From contig NC_053042.1 of the NCBI RefSeq assembly GCF_003473485.1, positions 8,824,501 through 8,888,500 of the forward strand: 64,000 bases of DNA. The letters are read 5' to 3'. How positions within the stretch are numbered: the first letter of the stretch is position 1; every line of letters begins with the position of its first letter. The DNA comes from Medicago truncatula (Eukaryota > Streptophyta > Magnoliopsida > Fabales > Fabaceae). This document shows positions 23,766-35,663 of this stretch, piece after piece. The notes under the pieces are model-generated. The model searched no databases, was not told where the DNA came from, and was given only the letters and a program-made list of their open reading frames with translations. The position numbers and the translations under genes are program-made.

Positions 23766-23959
23766 ATATTAACGAAATATTTTAATAACAAGGACTATTT
23801 TGACTAATAAATTACATAATCAGATACATGGAGGATTTATCGTATTACACTAACTATTACCCAGGAGTTTGGATATTAATTTGATAATGTTGATTTACAA
23901 GGAAAGAATCAATTTCATGGTTTATTTCCCGCTACTTTCTTTGGGAAAGAAAAGACCAG

Positions 23960-26900
23960 CACCAAAACCCTCGTTACACTTTTGCCACACATTCTCAATC
24001 TTTTAGCACAAACCCCGATTTTCTCTGGTAACTACGCTACTTTTCACTTCTGTTATTTTTTTTTTTGTTTCTCTATTGTTGTTGCTACATTCAACTCAAA
24101 CTATTTCTCAATCACATTTTTTTATTTATTTAAAATAATTTGCATAAGGGGGGAGGAGGCACACCCAATTTCGGGTTTTTATGAATCGGCTTATTTGAGT
24201 TTATCTAATGTCGTAACTACTTGTGAATCTGTTTGAGAGAGCTTATAAAAACAACTTATGACATGTTTCATAAACTGCTTTCAGCTTAAGCTCTATAAGA
24301 TAGTTTACGAAAACAAAACAATTTGAAGCTCTATAAGATTTGTTTCGACTACTTTCGTTTATTGTAGATCCTTGGAAATTTTAGAAATACAATTGTGGTG
24401 TGTTTGATCTATTAGAAAATAAGGGACAAGACAAGACAACTGTAGTTGTACTGTGTTTGATTGTAAAACTGTTTCATGGACATAACAAACTGGGGACAAG
24501 AGACATGCCAAAAACTGAAATTTTTGCCTCTCATTAAATTACTTTCATTTTTTAGATTTTAGAAATGCAATGTGTTTGACAAGTTTCATTATGGTTATCT
24601 ATCCCTGTGGCTTAACTCAGTTGGTACGGATATTGCATATTATATGCAGGGGCCGAGGTTCAAACCTCGGACACCCCACTTCTCCACATTTAAAATGTGC
24701 GAGATCTAACCACTGAGCTGCTTGACCAAATAAAAGTTTCATTATGGTTATCTTAGAAATTTCAATAGCTGCACATGACAACGAACCCTCATAAACTAGT
24801 GAAAGACATTTCTTGTAGATAACTCTAGAATTCTATTTAATGTTAGGTAATTTTTCATCCAATGTTTTTCGACATGTTCTAAATTTGTTGCCCTTTTGTT
24901 CCTCAAAACATAGTTTTCATGATTCAGACTTGTTAGGATAATATCTCGTAGGATTGTGTATGTATGAATACAATAAATGAGTGCTTTAAATTTGTAGATA
25001 AATATATTCCTTAAGACATCAGATATCAATTGTAACACTAAAATTGATTGTTTCTCTCTTTTTTCATTAATGTTTGCAGCGAGTTCTTTTATATCTGTTC
25101 AAAAGAGGATAGTGTTCCCATTAAAAGAAAAATGGAGCGTGCTTTAATCATGTTTAACCTGGATGATTCTCATACTGATGATAAAACAAAAAGGTTAGAA
25201 AGGATATTAAGAAGACGGAAGGCCAGGAATAATAGTTTGAAGCACAATCGTGTCGTTAGTGCTTCAAGAACAACTGCGATGATTTGTGGAAATACGAATG
25301 TTTTAATAGATGTAGATGATCATAAGATTGATGTTGATATTGGTTCTCATATGAGTGAGAATTTGAAGAGTCCTGATACCGACAATAAAAGAAAAGGGTT
25401 AAAAAGGCTATCAAGAAGACAAGAGGCCAGAAGTGATAGTTTGAAGCGCAAACGTGTCACTAGTGCTTCAAGAACAACTGCGATGATTTGTGCAAATACA
25501 AATGTTTTAGAGAATATAAATGATCATACGGGTGATGATGATGATGAATTGGATGAAGATTACAAATCTTTTTTAATTACATATGATCCTGATAACAAAA
25601 ATGTCAGTGATGAAGTGGATTCAGATTATGCTACACTTTTGGCTACATATGATCCTATTGTTGAAATTGACAGTGCTAGTAATCGTCGCGGTAGTTCAAA
25701 TATTGGCGTTAGCAATATCAATGACAATCATCAAGTGGATGCAGATTACCAATCCTTTTTGCCTAGATATGATCCTGGTCATATCAGCGATGATGTTGGT
25801 GTAAATGAAGATGATCACAGATTGGTTAATCTAGGTAGTGAGTCACTAGGAAAAAGTTCAAGTGTTAAGCGAAATTCACTGGTTCCTGTGACGATTGTTG
25901 ATGGTGATAAGGAGTATATCCGTGGTAAGAATACCAAAAACACATCCAAGGTGGAGGATAGTGAGTCACTAGGACAAAGTTCAAGTGTTAATCGAAATTT
26001 ACTAGTTCCTGTGACGATTGTTGATGGTGATAAGGAGTATATGCGTGGTAAGAATACCAAAAACATATCCAAGGTGGAGGGTAGCGAGTCACTAGGACAA
26101 AGTTCAAGTGTTAAGCGAAATTCACTAATTCCTGTGACGATTGTTGATGGTGATAAGGATTATATGCGTGGTAAGAATACCAAAAACACATCCAAGATGG
26201 AGGGTAGTGAGTCACTAGGACAAAGTTCAAGTGTTAAGCGAAATTCACTAGTTCCTGTGACGATTGTTGATGGTGATAAGGAGTATATGCGTGGTAAGAG
26301 TACCAAAAACACATCCAAGATGGAGGGTAGTGAGTCACTAGGACAAAGTTCAAGTGTTAAGCGAAATTCACTAGTTCCTGTGACGATTGTTGATGGTGAT
26401 CAGGAGTATATGCATGGTAAGAATACCACAAACACATCCAAGGTGGAGGGTAGCGAGTCACTAGGACAAAGTTCAAGTGTTAAGCGAAATTCACTAGTTC
26501 CTGTGACGGTTGTTGATGGTGATAAGGAGTATATGCGTGGTGTTCCTGTGACGATTGTTGATGGTGATAAGGAGTATATGCGTGGTAAGAGTACCAAAAA
26601 CACATCCAAGATGGAGGGTAGTGAGTCACTAGGACAAAGTTCAAGTGTTAAGCGAAATTCACTAGTTCCTGTGACGATTGTTGATGGTGATCAGGAGTAT
26701 ATGCATGGTAAGAATACCACAAACACATCCAAGGTGGAGGGTAGCGAGTCACTAGGACAAAGTTCAAGTGTTAAGCGAAATTCACTAGTTCCTGTGGCGA
26801 TTGTTGATGGTGATAAGGAGTATATGCGTGGTAAGAGTACCAAAAATACATCCGAGATGGAGGGTAGTGAGTCACTAGGACAAAGTTCAAGTGTTAAGCG

Positions 26901-29587
26901 AAATTCACTAGTTCCTGTGACGATTGTTGATGGTGATAAGGAGTATATGCGTGGTAAGAGTACCAAAAACACATCCAAGGTGGAGGGTAGTGAGTCACTA
27001 GGACAAAGTTCAAGTGTTAAGCGAAATTCACTAGTTCCTGTGACGATTGTTGACGGTGATAAGGAGTATATGCGTGGTAAGAATACCAAAAACACATCCA
27101 AGGTGGAGGGTAGTGAGTCACTAGGACAAAGTTCAAGTGTTAAGCGAAATTCACTAGTTCCTGTGGCGATTGTTGACGGTGATAAGGAGTATATGCATGG
27201 TAAGAGTACCACAAACACATCCAAGGTGGAGGATGGGGGTATTCCCTCCGATCCAGATGTAACTATTTTGAAATCTTATCCAATTTGTGAAGCTAACCCT
27301 TTCGTTCCTTCAAATATATATGATTCATCTGTAAGTTTCTTCAACTTTACACTGTTTCTGTATTAGTAATATTTTTCAAATGGTCTACAAACATGCACAT
27401 TATTCAAAAAATTATATTTTTTTAAACAATTTCAAACTGTTAATTTTTAACTTTTTTTCATAACACGTCTATGCTTTGTGTGTTTAGTGTTTTGGAGAAG
27501 AAGTGAACCCCAAAGACAACATGCAAATAGCTGCTTATGATGATTCTCAATTTAGGAGAAGACTTTTGGAACATCTTGACAGGCCTTATGACCAGAAAGA
27601 GTATAAGTCCCTTCTAATCGAACTATGTGACAAAAAGCAACTGGAACGCCAATACGAAACATGGAAGGGGGAATTTGAATCATATGACACTGAAGGTGTC
27701 ACTACACCGTATTATGTAATGTACCCTGGTAGGTCCATATTTTCTCAATTGTTCTAACTTCTCTGGTTTCCTTATTTCGTACGGTAGCATAAATTTTGGT
27801 CCTAAATATGCGACCAAAATTCAATGGTCTCAATTCAATCCTCACTACTACTAGCATTAAATAAACCCTCACTTGATGTGTTGGGTGGACCAACCAAAAC
27901 ATAGTTGAATTATATGATTTAAGATTAAGAGAAGGTTATACACTTCATCTTTATCATCATAAAACCTGAAACTATCTCCTGTTGATTTGTATTTTCATCA
28001 TATTGTGAATTTGTGATGGTTGTTTGTGTTTGTTAAAATTATAAACAGGATTGTCTGTGTCAAATTTTAATGTTGGGGGGTTGAGTCGTGATTGTTATTT
28101 CCAAAACAATGCGTCAGAGTAATGTAGAGCCTCGTGAATAAATGTAGTTTGCTCATGAACTTATGAGTTAATTTATTATTGAGCTTAATACATGACTGAC
28201 TAGGTATAGCAATCTTTGAATTCTCTGTAGTCATGCTACCTTTTAAGCACGGACTCATTCTACGACTGACTAGTACTGATTACTAATCACCACTATATTT
28301 TGGTTAGATTTTGTTGAAAGAACGTCATTTCTGTCTATATTATAATTTGTGGTTAGTTTGTGCAAGTTTTTTGGTATCTTCTATTGGATTTTCAACTTCT
28401 ATTCTCATTATTGCTCAACTCTTTCTATGCTCAATCTGATTACTGGCCTCTATCAAATATTTGTTTTGTATGTAATTGTGCAGATCTATCCAAAGCTATT
28501 GCTAAGGAGCCCAAGAATAAGCGCAGGGTTTTGTTTCTCTTGCGTGGTTTTTTTTTCTATCTGAAAGTAAGTCAATGGATTCTCGTTCACATAATTTTGA
28601 GCATTAGATCCTTAATGTGTATGAAGAATATTTTGCCTGCTGAAGCAATGATTTGATAGGAAAGGGGGCGTTGACATGCCAGAGTTCTTGTTTTGTGAGT
28701 AGGAGGTTTTAGGTTGAATCATCAAATCAGTCTCTTGCAAAGCAATGCTTGACGATTCCTTGGATTTGAACCCTGCGATTGAAAGAGATTTAAAGAACTG
28801 GGTTGCCCCTTTGAAGCAATAATTTTATAAACTATATTGTTGCATATCGTTAACATGGTGGTGATGGGTTTTAATGACTTCAAATCTGGAGCTCTTTCTG
28901 GTGTATGATCGTCAACTAAGAAAACGAATCCCCTTAGAGGCAAGCTAGCTCTTAAATCGAGCTACAGTCTACCTATATAGGTAGACTATTTTTCTAGGAT
29001 ATGATGGTTAGACTAAGAAAATGAATCCCCTATGGTATTCTTTTCATACACATGAATCCCAGGATCCAACCCAAGAACACATACCTATAAATGTTTAATT
29101 AAAACATTATGCAGCAAGCAACTGTGTGTTTTGTTAGTGACATTGATGTTTGCAAAATTGATGTCTTTATAATACACATTACACAATATATATAATCTAG
29201 TAACTTTTCTTTAGTTAAGACACGATTAAAAATGGAAATATAAATTGGTATGAGGCAATTGGATACAGTTCTTCTGACCATGCCTCCTTTACTAATTAGA
29301 AATGGTCTATTTAGTTTTTTTTAATTATGATTATTTCTGTGACATTGCATAAACTTCTCATGGAATTCTGTCTGCTGCATTGTTTCATAATTAGATATTT
29401 AATGTTTTTATTTCTAAGACATGTTAATATTATGGTAACACTATCTATGCTAACTGTTGTGAACTGCTTGCAATGGAAGTTATCTTGATGTACTTTTGTC
29501 TGTCGATTTTTGCAGAACGTGTGTCACATGGGATCATTTCAGCCTTGGCTTGACGAGTCATGTTTGGAGTTAATGCGAAAAATTTAA
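23960..29587 (+). CDS. Acidic-repeat unknown family, copy 3 (864 aa, 41-aa repeat expansion)
   Basis: Unknown family, see copy 2. Exons: 5'UTR ending 24027; 25080-27330 (ATG 25132); 27488-27728; 28484-28566; 29516-29587 (TAA). I chose ATG 25132 (MERALIMFNL) because it aligns with MGRALVKVEL of copy 2; the longer open frame to 25048 runs back into the intron, before the TTTGCAG acceptor. After two basic N-terminal motifs (ERILRRRKARNNSL, KRLSRRQEARSDSL), the exon carries three DYxSFLxTYDP units. Ten full copies of a 41-residue repeat (VPVTIVDGDKEYMRGKNTKN, then TSKVEGSESLGQSSSVKRNS) and partial ones follow; copies 2 and 4 have this segment once. The C-terminal exons match the family (RRRLLEHLDRPYDQKEY, VMYPGD, RVLFLLRGFFFYLK, GSFQPWLDESCLELMRKI). 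Everything stays in frame, so the gene looks intact. Confidence 0.75.
24601..24733 (+). mobile_element. tRNA-derived SINE, family 1, in intron 1 of copy 3
   Basis: A 133-bp element with A-box GTGGCTTAACTCAGTTGG and B-box GAGGTTCAAACCTC, flanked by a perfect 20-bp duplication (24581-24600 and 24734-24753). Copy 4 has the uninterrupted site near 31600 (CCATTATGGTTAATCTTAGA), so the insertion is younger than the copy 3/copy 4 split. Confidence 0.92.
25838..27226 (+). repeat. Coding minisatellite, 123-bp unit
   Basis: Ten full 123-bp units plus one 45-bp partial unit (about 26500-26544) and end partials, all in frame within copy 3. Variant positions (KSTKNTSKM then QEYMHGKNTTNTSKV) recur in the same order on both sides of the partial unit, showing that a block of several units was itself duplicated. 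Confidence 0.95.
28660..28815. repeat. SINE-like repeat shared by copies 3 and 4
   Basis: The block from GGAAAGGGGGCGTTGACATG to TGGGTTGCCCCTTTGAAGC includes a B-box-like TTTGAACCCTG. It occurs at the same intron position in copy 4 (34700-35015), so it predates their split. Assignment as a SINE is tentative. Confidence 0.45.
28966..28987. repeat. Perfect 22-bp palindrome in copy 3 last intron
   Basis: AGTCTACCTA and TAGGTAGACT flank a central TA to make an uninterrupted palindrome. The matching stretch in copy 4 (about 35128-35152) is imperfect. Confidence 0.8.
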
Positions 29588-31204
29588 AATTGAAATCTCT
29601 TATATCTAGGATTAGAGCCTTGTTGTTGTTGTTGTATCTAGTATTAGGATTGAAATCTCTTAAGGTTTTCATAAGCTTAGTAATAGTTAGATGAAGTGTC
29701 TCTTAGCTGAACCTTATGAAAACAAAATATGAAAATCTATTTATTTTATTTGGTTTTTCTCTCATTTGATAAAGAGTTGAGGATTGTGAAGTCATGACGA
29801 AAGCGAATCGAGGCAGCGCAAACATAATTGATTTAGTGGAATCCACTTATTAAAAAGGGTCCAACTAATTTATCACTTATACTCATTTCTTGTACAAATA
29901 GAGAGTGAACCGAGGTAGATAAAAGGAGTAAAATTGAAGTTGTTTGTTTGTCTTTAAAGTGGTGGTAAAAATAATTAGACAAATGTTAATTTTTGTCCGA
30001 AATGTAGATATTAAAAACCTTAATATAGAAATGTCATCTTAAAGGTTATGCATTCAATTATTGTGCCAATAAGTTCTAACTCAACTGATAAAAATGTCAA
30101 AATTGTTAGACCTAATACTATGATCAATGTTCAAACCGCGACACTACAACTTATGTATGTGGATTTACAATGACTTCGTCTTTCTACCAAAAAAAAAAAG
30201 TGAAAATTGCTTCTTCTTTTTTCAATAAAAAAAATATATCCATTTATAAACTCGTTGTATGTAGGTCTACACCAAGAGTATTAGCTCATTTTTATTTATT
30301 TATTTTATTTGAAGGAAGAGTATCAACTGATTGTTAGCTCTATCTTTCTTAATACGTATACACAAGAATTTCTGTAACAAAAAATGTGTTGAAGCGAATA
30401 TTGACCAATCTTTCGGCATGAGTGTCCTAACTCTATAAGCATCAGTGTCTAACATGTATTCCCATGGTGGAGAAAAGAAGATGGGTACAAAATGAAAAAA
30501 ATAAAAAAGTGTCTCAAGATTATTGGTAGATGATTAGAGCATCTCCAATGAAAAGTCATTTACTTAACAATGACCTCAACCTTTTAAAAGACCCCATCGA
30601 GAGAGGAAAAATGGGTACTCATTAGTTACCAACAATTATATAAAGACTTTGTCTATCTATTCTCAACGACTAACAGATCCCACAATAAAAAGAAGAAATA
30701 AAATATGTACAAGTTGGTCTCACCTTTCAAATTCATCTTATTCTTGCTATCTTTAATTTTTTTTTTAAAATTTATTTAAGGGTTAAATATGTTTTTGGTC
30801 CCTATAAATATATCAGCTTTTCGTTTTAGTCCGTCTAAAATTTTCCTTAAACTTTTAGTCCCTACAAAATTTTCAATCACTACTTTTGGTCCTTATTTTT
30901 ATGTCAACTTTTGTATTTTTTAATGAAATTGTAGAATATTGTAAAAAAAATTAGAATTTTTTAACAAAATATAAATTAAATATGAATTTTTAACCATCAA
31001 AAATATAAAAATTTATATTAAATTTATGTTTTGTTAAAAAATTCTAATTTTTTTTTAGAGATCATTATAATATTATGAATTTTTCAGTAAAATTTTATGC
31101 TATTTGTAAAGTCGGAGGGATGGGTAATTTAAAAATCATAAATTTACTGAAAACGGTATTATTTCTTGATCAACTTCTGATCCCCTTAATTTTCCATTAA
31201 AAGA
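29588..31204. other. Spacer between copies 3 and 4: no gene, two repeats
   Basis: AT-rich spacer. At about 30065-30195 there is a plus-strand SINE family 2 piece (TTCTAACTCAACTGATAAAA, CAAAATTGTTAGACC, GTTCAAACCGC). At 30781-31100 there is a second GGTTAAATATG-type MITE whose interior matches 3644-4106. No open frame with family similarity was seen. Confidence 0.55.
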
Positions 31205-34200
31205 AGAAACAGAACCAAACACTTTCGGATCCACCATGCATTTCTTTTCTTCTTTTACCACAAACCCCAATTCTCCCTCTGTCATGTGAACTCTCGTTGG
31301 TAAGTAGCTACGTTACTCTTCGCTTTTTCACTTTCGTTGGTTTTTTTGTTTTTGTTTCTTGTTACATTGAACTCAATCTTGTCTTGTTGATTTTTTAATT
31401 AAGTTGTTTATCCAAACATTACTTTATAATGGAATTTATGTAGATCTTTAGGAGAGTTTCGGACTTGAACCCTAGTCAGAGCTAGTTTGAGCGATGTCCA
31501 GCTATGCAACTTTTGTTTTCCATTTGCGTTATTTGTTTGAACTACTTTCATTTATTGAAGGTCCTAAAAAATTTAGAAACACAATATTTTTTATAAGCTC
31601 CATTATGGTTAATCTTAGAAATTTCGATAAATGCACATGACAACAATCCCTCATAAACCAATCAAACACATTTCCTATAGATAACTCTGGCTTTCTATTT
31701 AATGTTTGGTAGTTTTTCATCCAATGTTTTTCCACAGATTGTAGAAATTAATGCCCTTTTGTTCCCCTGAACATAGTTTTCATGATTCAGATATGTTTCG
31801 AAAATACCTCGTGTATGAATACAGTCAAGAGTGCTTAAAATTTGTAGATAAATGTATTCCTTAAGATATAGAGTATCAGTTGTATCGATAAAATTGATTG
31901 TTTCGCTGTTTTTTTATTAATGTTTGCAGCGAATTCTTCTTTTCCCTTTCAAAGGAGGATTTTGTTCCCATTAAAGGAAAAATCGAGCGTGCTTTCATCA
32001 TGTTTAACCCGGATGGCTCTCATGCTGATGATAAAACAAAAAGGTTACGAAGGCTATTAAGAAGACGGGAGGCCAGGAATGATATTTTGAAGCATAATCG
32101 TGCCGTTAGTGCTTCAAGGACAACTGCGATGATTTGTGGAAATACGAATGTCTTAATAGATAAAAATGATTATATGATAGATGATGATGTAAGTGAAGAT
32201 TGCAGAATAATTTTGATTGCAAATACTGGTGATGATGATGATGAAGATTATGGATCTTTTTTAACTACTTATAATCCTGGTATTGAAAATGACAGTGATA
32301 AGGTGGATTCAGATTTCGCTACCTTTTTGGCTACATATGATCCTGGTGTTGAAATTGACAGTGATAAGGCGGACTTAGATTACGCTACCTTTTTGGTTAC
32401 GTATGATCCTGGTGTTGAAAATGACAGTGATAAGATGGATTCAGATTACAGTACCTTTTTGGCTACATATGATCCTGGTGTTGAAATTGACAGTGCTAGT
32501 AACCATAGTGGTGCTTCAAATATTGATGTTGGCAATAGCAATGACAATGATGAGGTGGATGCAGGTTACCAATCACTGTTGCCTACATATGATCCTCCTG
32601 GTTATATTAGCGATGATGTTGGTGTAGATGAAGATGATCACATATTGGTCAACCTGGGCAGTGAGTCACTAGGACAAAATTCAAGTGATAAGCAAAATTC
32701 ACTATTTTCTGATCCCGCATTTGAAAAAAGCAATGAACTATTCCTTGATCCTACATATGATCCTCCTGGTTATATTAGTGATGATGTTGGTGTAGATGAA
32801 GGTGATCACAGATTGGTCAATCTGGGTAGTGAGTCGCTAGGACAAATTTCATGTTTTAAGCAAAATTCACTAGTTTCTGATCCGGCATTTGAAAAAAATA
32901 ATGAACTAATCCTTAATTCTGCGACGATTGTTGATGGTGATAAGGAGTATATGAGTTGTAAGAATACCACAAACACACCCACGGTGGAGGATGGGGGTAA
33001 TTGCTCCGATCCAGATGTTACTATTTTGGAACCTTATCAAGTTTGTGAAGATACCCCTTTCGTTCCTTCAAAAAGATATGATTCATCTGTAAGTGTCTTC
33101 AACTTTGCAGTGTACCTGTATTAGTCATATTTTGCTAATGGTCTACAAACATGCACATTATTAAAAAATAATAACTTTTTTTAAAGAAACAATTTCAAAC
33201 AGTTAATTTTTAACATTTTTCATGACACATCTATGCTTTGTGTGTTTAGTATTTTGAAGAATTGAATCCCAAAGACGAAGTGCAAATAGCTGCTTATGAT
33301 GATTCTCAATTTAGGAGAAGACTTTTGGAACATCTTGAAAGGCCTTATAACCAACAAGAGTATGAGTCCCTTCTGCTCGAACTATGTGAGAAAAAGAAAC
33401 AGGAACGCCATTTCGAAACACGGCGGAGGGTGGTTGAATCATATCACACGGAAGGTGTCACTACACCGTATCATGTAATGTACCCTGGTAGGTCCATATT
33501 TTCTCAACTGTTATGACTTTGATAGGAACTGATATCAAAATATAAACTAATAGTAATATTACAATATAATCCCAAGAAATTAGAGAGTCTTGGTTCTCTC
33601 CCCTCCAAGAATTCGAAAGCTTGGTCTCTCCCTACCTATCCTTTATCCCAATCCCTGAATACCTTTCTTTTCCTCTGCATCTTATTTATAATACTAACTC
33701 ACTCCTATAGCAGTTACATATTAGTTTAGTAGACAAACACTACTGCAGACAGCAATTACTGCACATAAGTAACAGTTACTAATTTATAATACTATTAAAT
33801 AAACAACTAGTATTCTATAACTTCTTCCCTTAGGAGTCCTATATCTAACAGACTTCTCAAGTTTTCTTATTTCGTATGTAAAAATGGTAACGTAGAGTTT
33901 AATCCTAAATAGGCAGTCATAATGATGTGTTGGGTGGACCAACCAAAACATAGTTGAATTATATGATTTGTGATTAAGAGAAGGTTATACACTTCATCTT
34001 TCTTGTTATAAAACATGAAACTATCTCGTATTGATTTGTATTTTCTTCATATTGTGATGGTTGTTTGTGTTTGTTAAAATTATTATAAACAGGATTGTCT
34101 GTGAAATTCTTTAATGTTGGGGGGTTGAGTCGTGATTATTATTTCCAAAACAATGTGTCAGAGTAATGTAGAGCCTCATGAATAAATGTAATTTACTCAT

Positions 34201-35663
34201 GAACTTATGAGTTAATTTATTATTTGAGCCTAATATATGACAATAACCGTATATCAATCTTTTATTTCTGTGTAGTCAAGGTATTTCATGGTACCTTTTA
34301 AGTATGGGCACATTCTGCGACTGACTAATACTAATTTTTAATCATCATTATGTTGTGGTTAGATTTTGCTGAAAGAACATAATTTCTGTCTATATTCTAA
34401 TTTGTGGTCTGTTTGTGCAAGTATTTTGGTAGCTTCTATTGGATTTTCAACTTCTATTCTTATTATCGTTCAACTCTTTCTATTCTCAATCTGATTTCAG
34501 GCCTCTAACAAATATTTGTTTCATAATTGTGCAGATCTAACCAAAGCTATTGCTGAGGAGTCCAAGAATAAGCGTAGGATTTTGTTTCTCTTGCGTGGAT
34601 TTTTTTTCTATATGAAAGTAAGTCAATAGATTCTCATTCACATAATTTCGAGTATTAGATCCTTAATGTGTATGAAGAATATTTTGCCTGCTGAAGCAAT
34701 GATTTGATAGGAAAGGGGGCGTTGACATGCCAGAGTTCTTGTTTTGTGAGTAGGAGGTATTAGGTTGAGTCATCAAATCAGTCTCTTGCAAAAGCAATGT
34801 TTTTCTATATGAATGTAAGTTGATAGATTCATGTTCACATGATTTCTAGTATTAGTCTATTAGATCCTTAATGTGTGTATGAAGAATAGGACTAGGAGGT
34901 ATCAGGTTCAGTCATCAAGTCAGTCTCTTGCAAAAACATGTTTGACCATTCCTTGGATTTGAACCCTGCTATGGCAAGAGATTTAAAGCACTGGGTTGCG
35001 CCTTTGATGCAATAGTTTTATAAACTGTGATGTAGGCATTCTACATGCGTGATTTACGTAGATTGAACAAACTTAGAGCCCTTTCTGGTTGTAAATTTTT
35101 TTTATCCGTTGAGGTAAGCTAGCCCTTAAATTGAACTACGGTCTACCTATATATGTAGATTATTTTTCTGGGGTATGATCGCTGGTCTAAGACAATGAAT
35201 CCCCTATGTACACTATCCTCTATGCTATTTAATTAAAACGATTTTTGCAAAATTGATGTTTTCTATAATACAAAATATATAATCTACCATATTTTCATTA
35301 GTTAATACACAAAATTAAAAATAGAAATAGAAATTTGTATGAGGCAATTGGATATAGACTTTCTGGCTGTGTCTCATTTACTAATTAGAAATTGTCTATT
35401 TAGTAGTTTTTAGTTATGATTATTTCTGTAACGTTGCGTAAACTTCTCGTGGATTTAACTAGATTATTCTACAGTTTTGTTTGGTGCATTGTTTCATAAT
35501 TCAACATTTGTAAAAACATATTTTGCCAACTGTTGTGAATTGCTCGCAATGAAAGTTATTTTGATGTACTTTTGTCTGCCGATTTTTGCAGAATGTGTGC
35601 CACATGGGTTCATTTCAGCCTTGGCTTGACGAGTCTTGTTTGGAGTTAATGCGAAAACTGTAA
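31205..35663 (+). CDS. Acidic-repeat unknown family, copy 4 (493 aa, usual start codon lost)
   Basis: Unknown family, see copy 2. Exons: 5'UTR ending 31299; 31930-33088; 33250-33487; 34535-34617; 35592-35663 (TAA). The codon matching the start of copy 3 is ATC (IERAFIM), so translation probably begins at the next in-frame ATG, 32000 (MFNPDGSHADD), losing six residues; the open frame back to 31898 lies partly in the intron. The exon has the basic motif LRRLLRRREARNDIL and four DSDYATFLATYDPGVEI-type units. A second block of about 56 residues (TYDPPGYISDDVGVDEDDH ... SLGQ) occurs twice. The VDGDKEYM segment occurs once. The C-terminal exons match copy 3 (LLEHLERPYNQQEYE, VMYPGD, RILFLLRGFFFYMK, GSFQPWLDESCLELMRKL). 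Intron 3 carries a solo LTR, intron 4 a local duplication. Confidence 0.72.
33520..33850 (-). mobile_element. Solo LTR, Ty1/copia-like
   Basis: A 331-bp insertion in copy 4, absent from the same intron of copy 3. Read on the minus strand it starts TGTTAGATATAGGAC and ends GGAACTGATATC-reversed CTATCA, with a TATAAATA box. It is bounded by a 5-bp duplication GACTT (33515-33519, 33851-33855). No internal region is left. The insertion is younger than the copy 3/copy 4 split. Confidence 0.85.
34604..35015 (+). repeat. Local duplication of exon-4 tail and SINE-like block in copy 4
   Basis: TTTTTCTATATGAAAGTAAG at the exon end is repeated near 34800 as TTTTTCTATATGAATGTAAG, with the following ~80 bp of intron and part of the SINE-like repeat. 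A second, decoy splice donor is therefore present. Copy 3 has the segment once. Confidence 0.75.

Noticed and set aside
25048-25131. Longer N-terminus of copy 3 starting MFLSFFINVC (and the matching frame at 31898 in copy 4)
   Set aside because: The extra codons lie across a clear TTTGCAG acceptor into the leader intron, and copy 2 has no equivalent.
25815-27224. Long minus-strand open frames (MDVFLVFLPRIYSLSPSTIV type)
   Set aside because: Shadows of the minisatellite on the opposite strand; same repeat period, no independent start or splice support.
25838-27226. CRISPR-like regular repeats
   Set aside because: Units are contiguous 123-bp coding repeats without unique spacers, in a plant exon.
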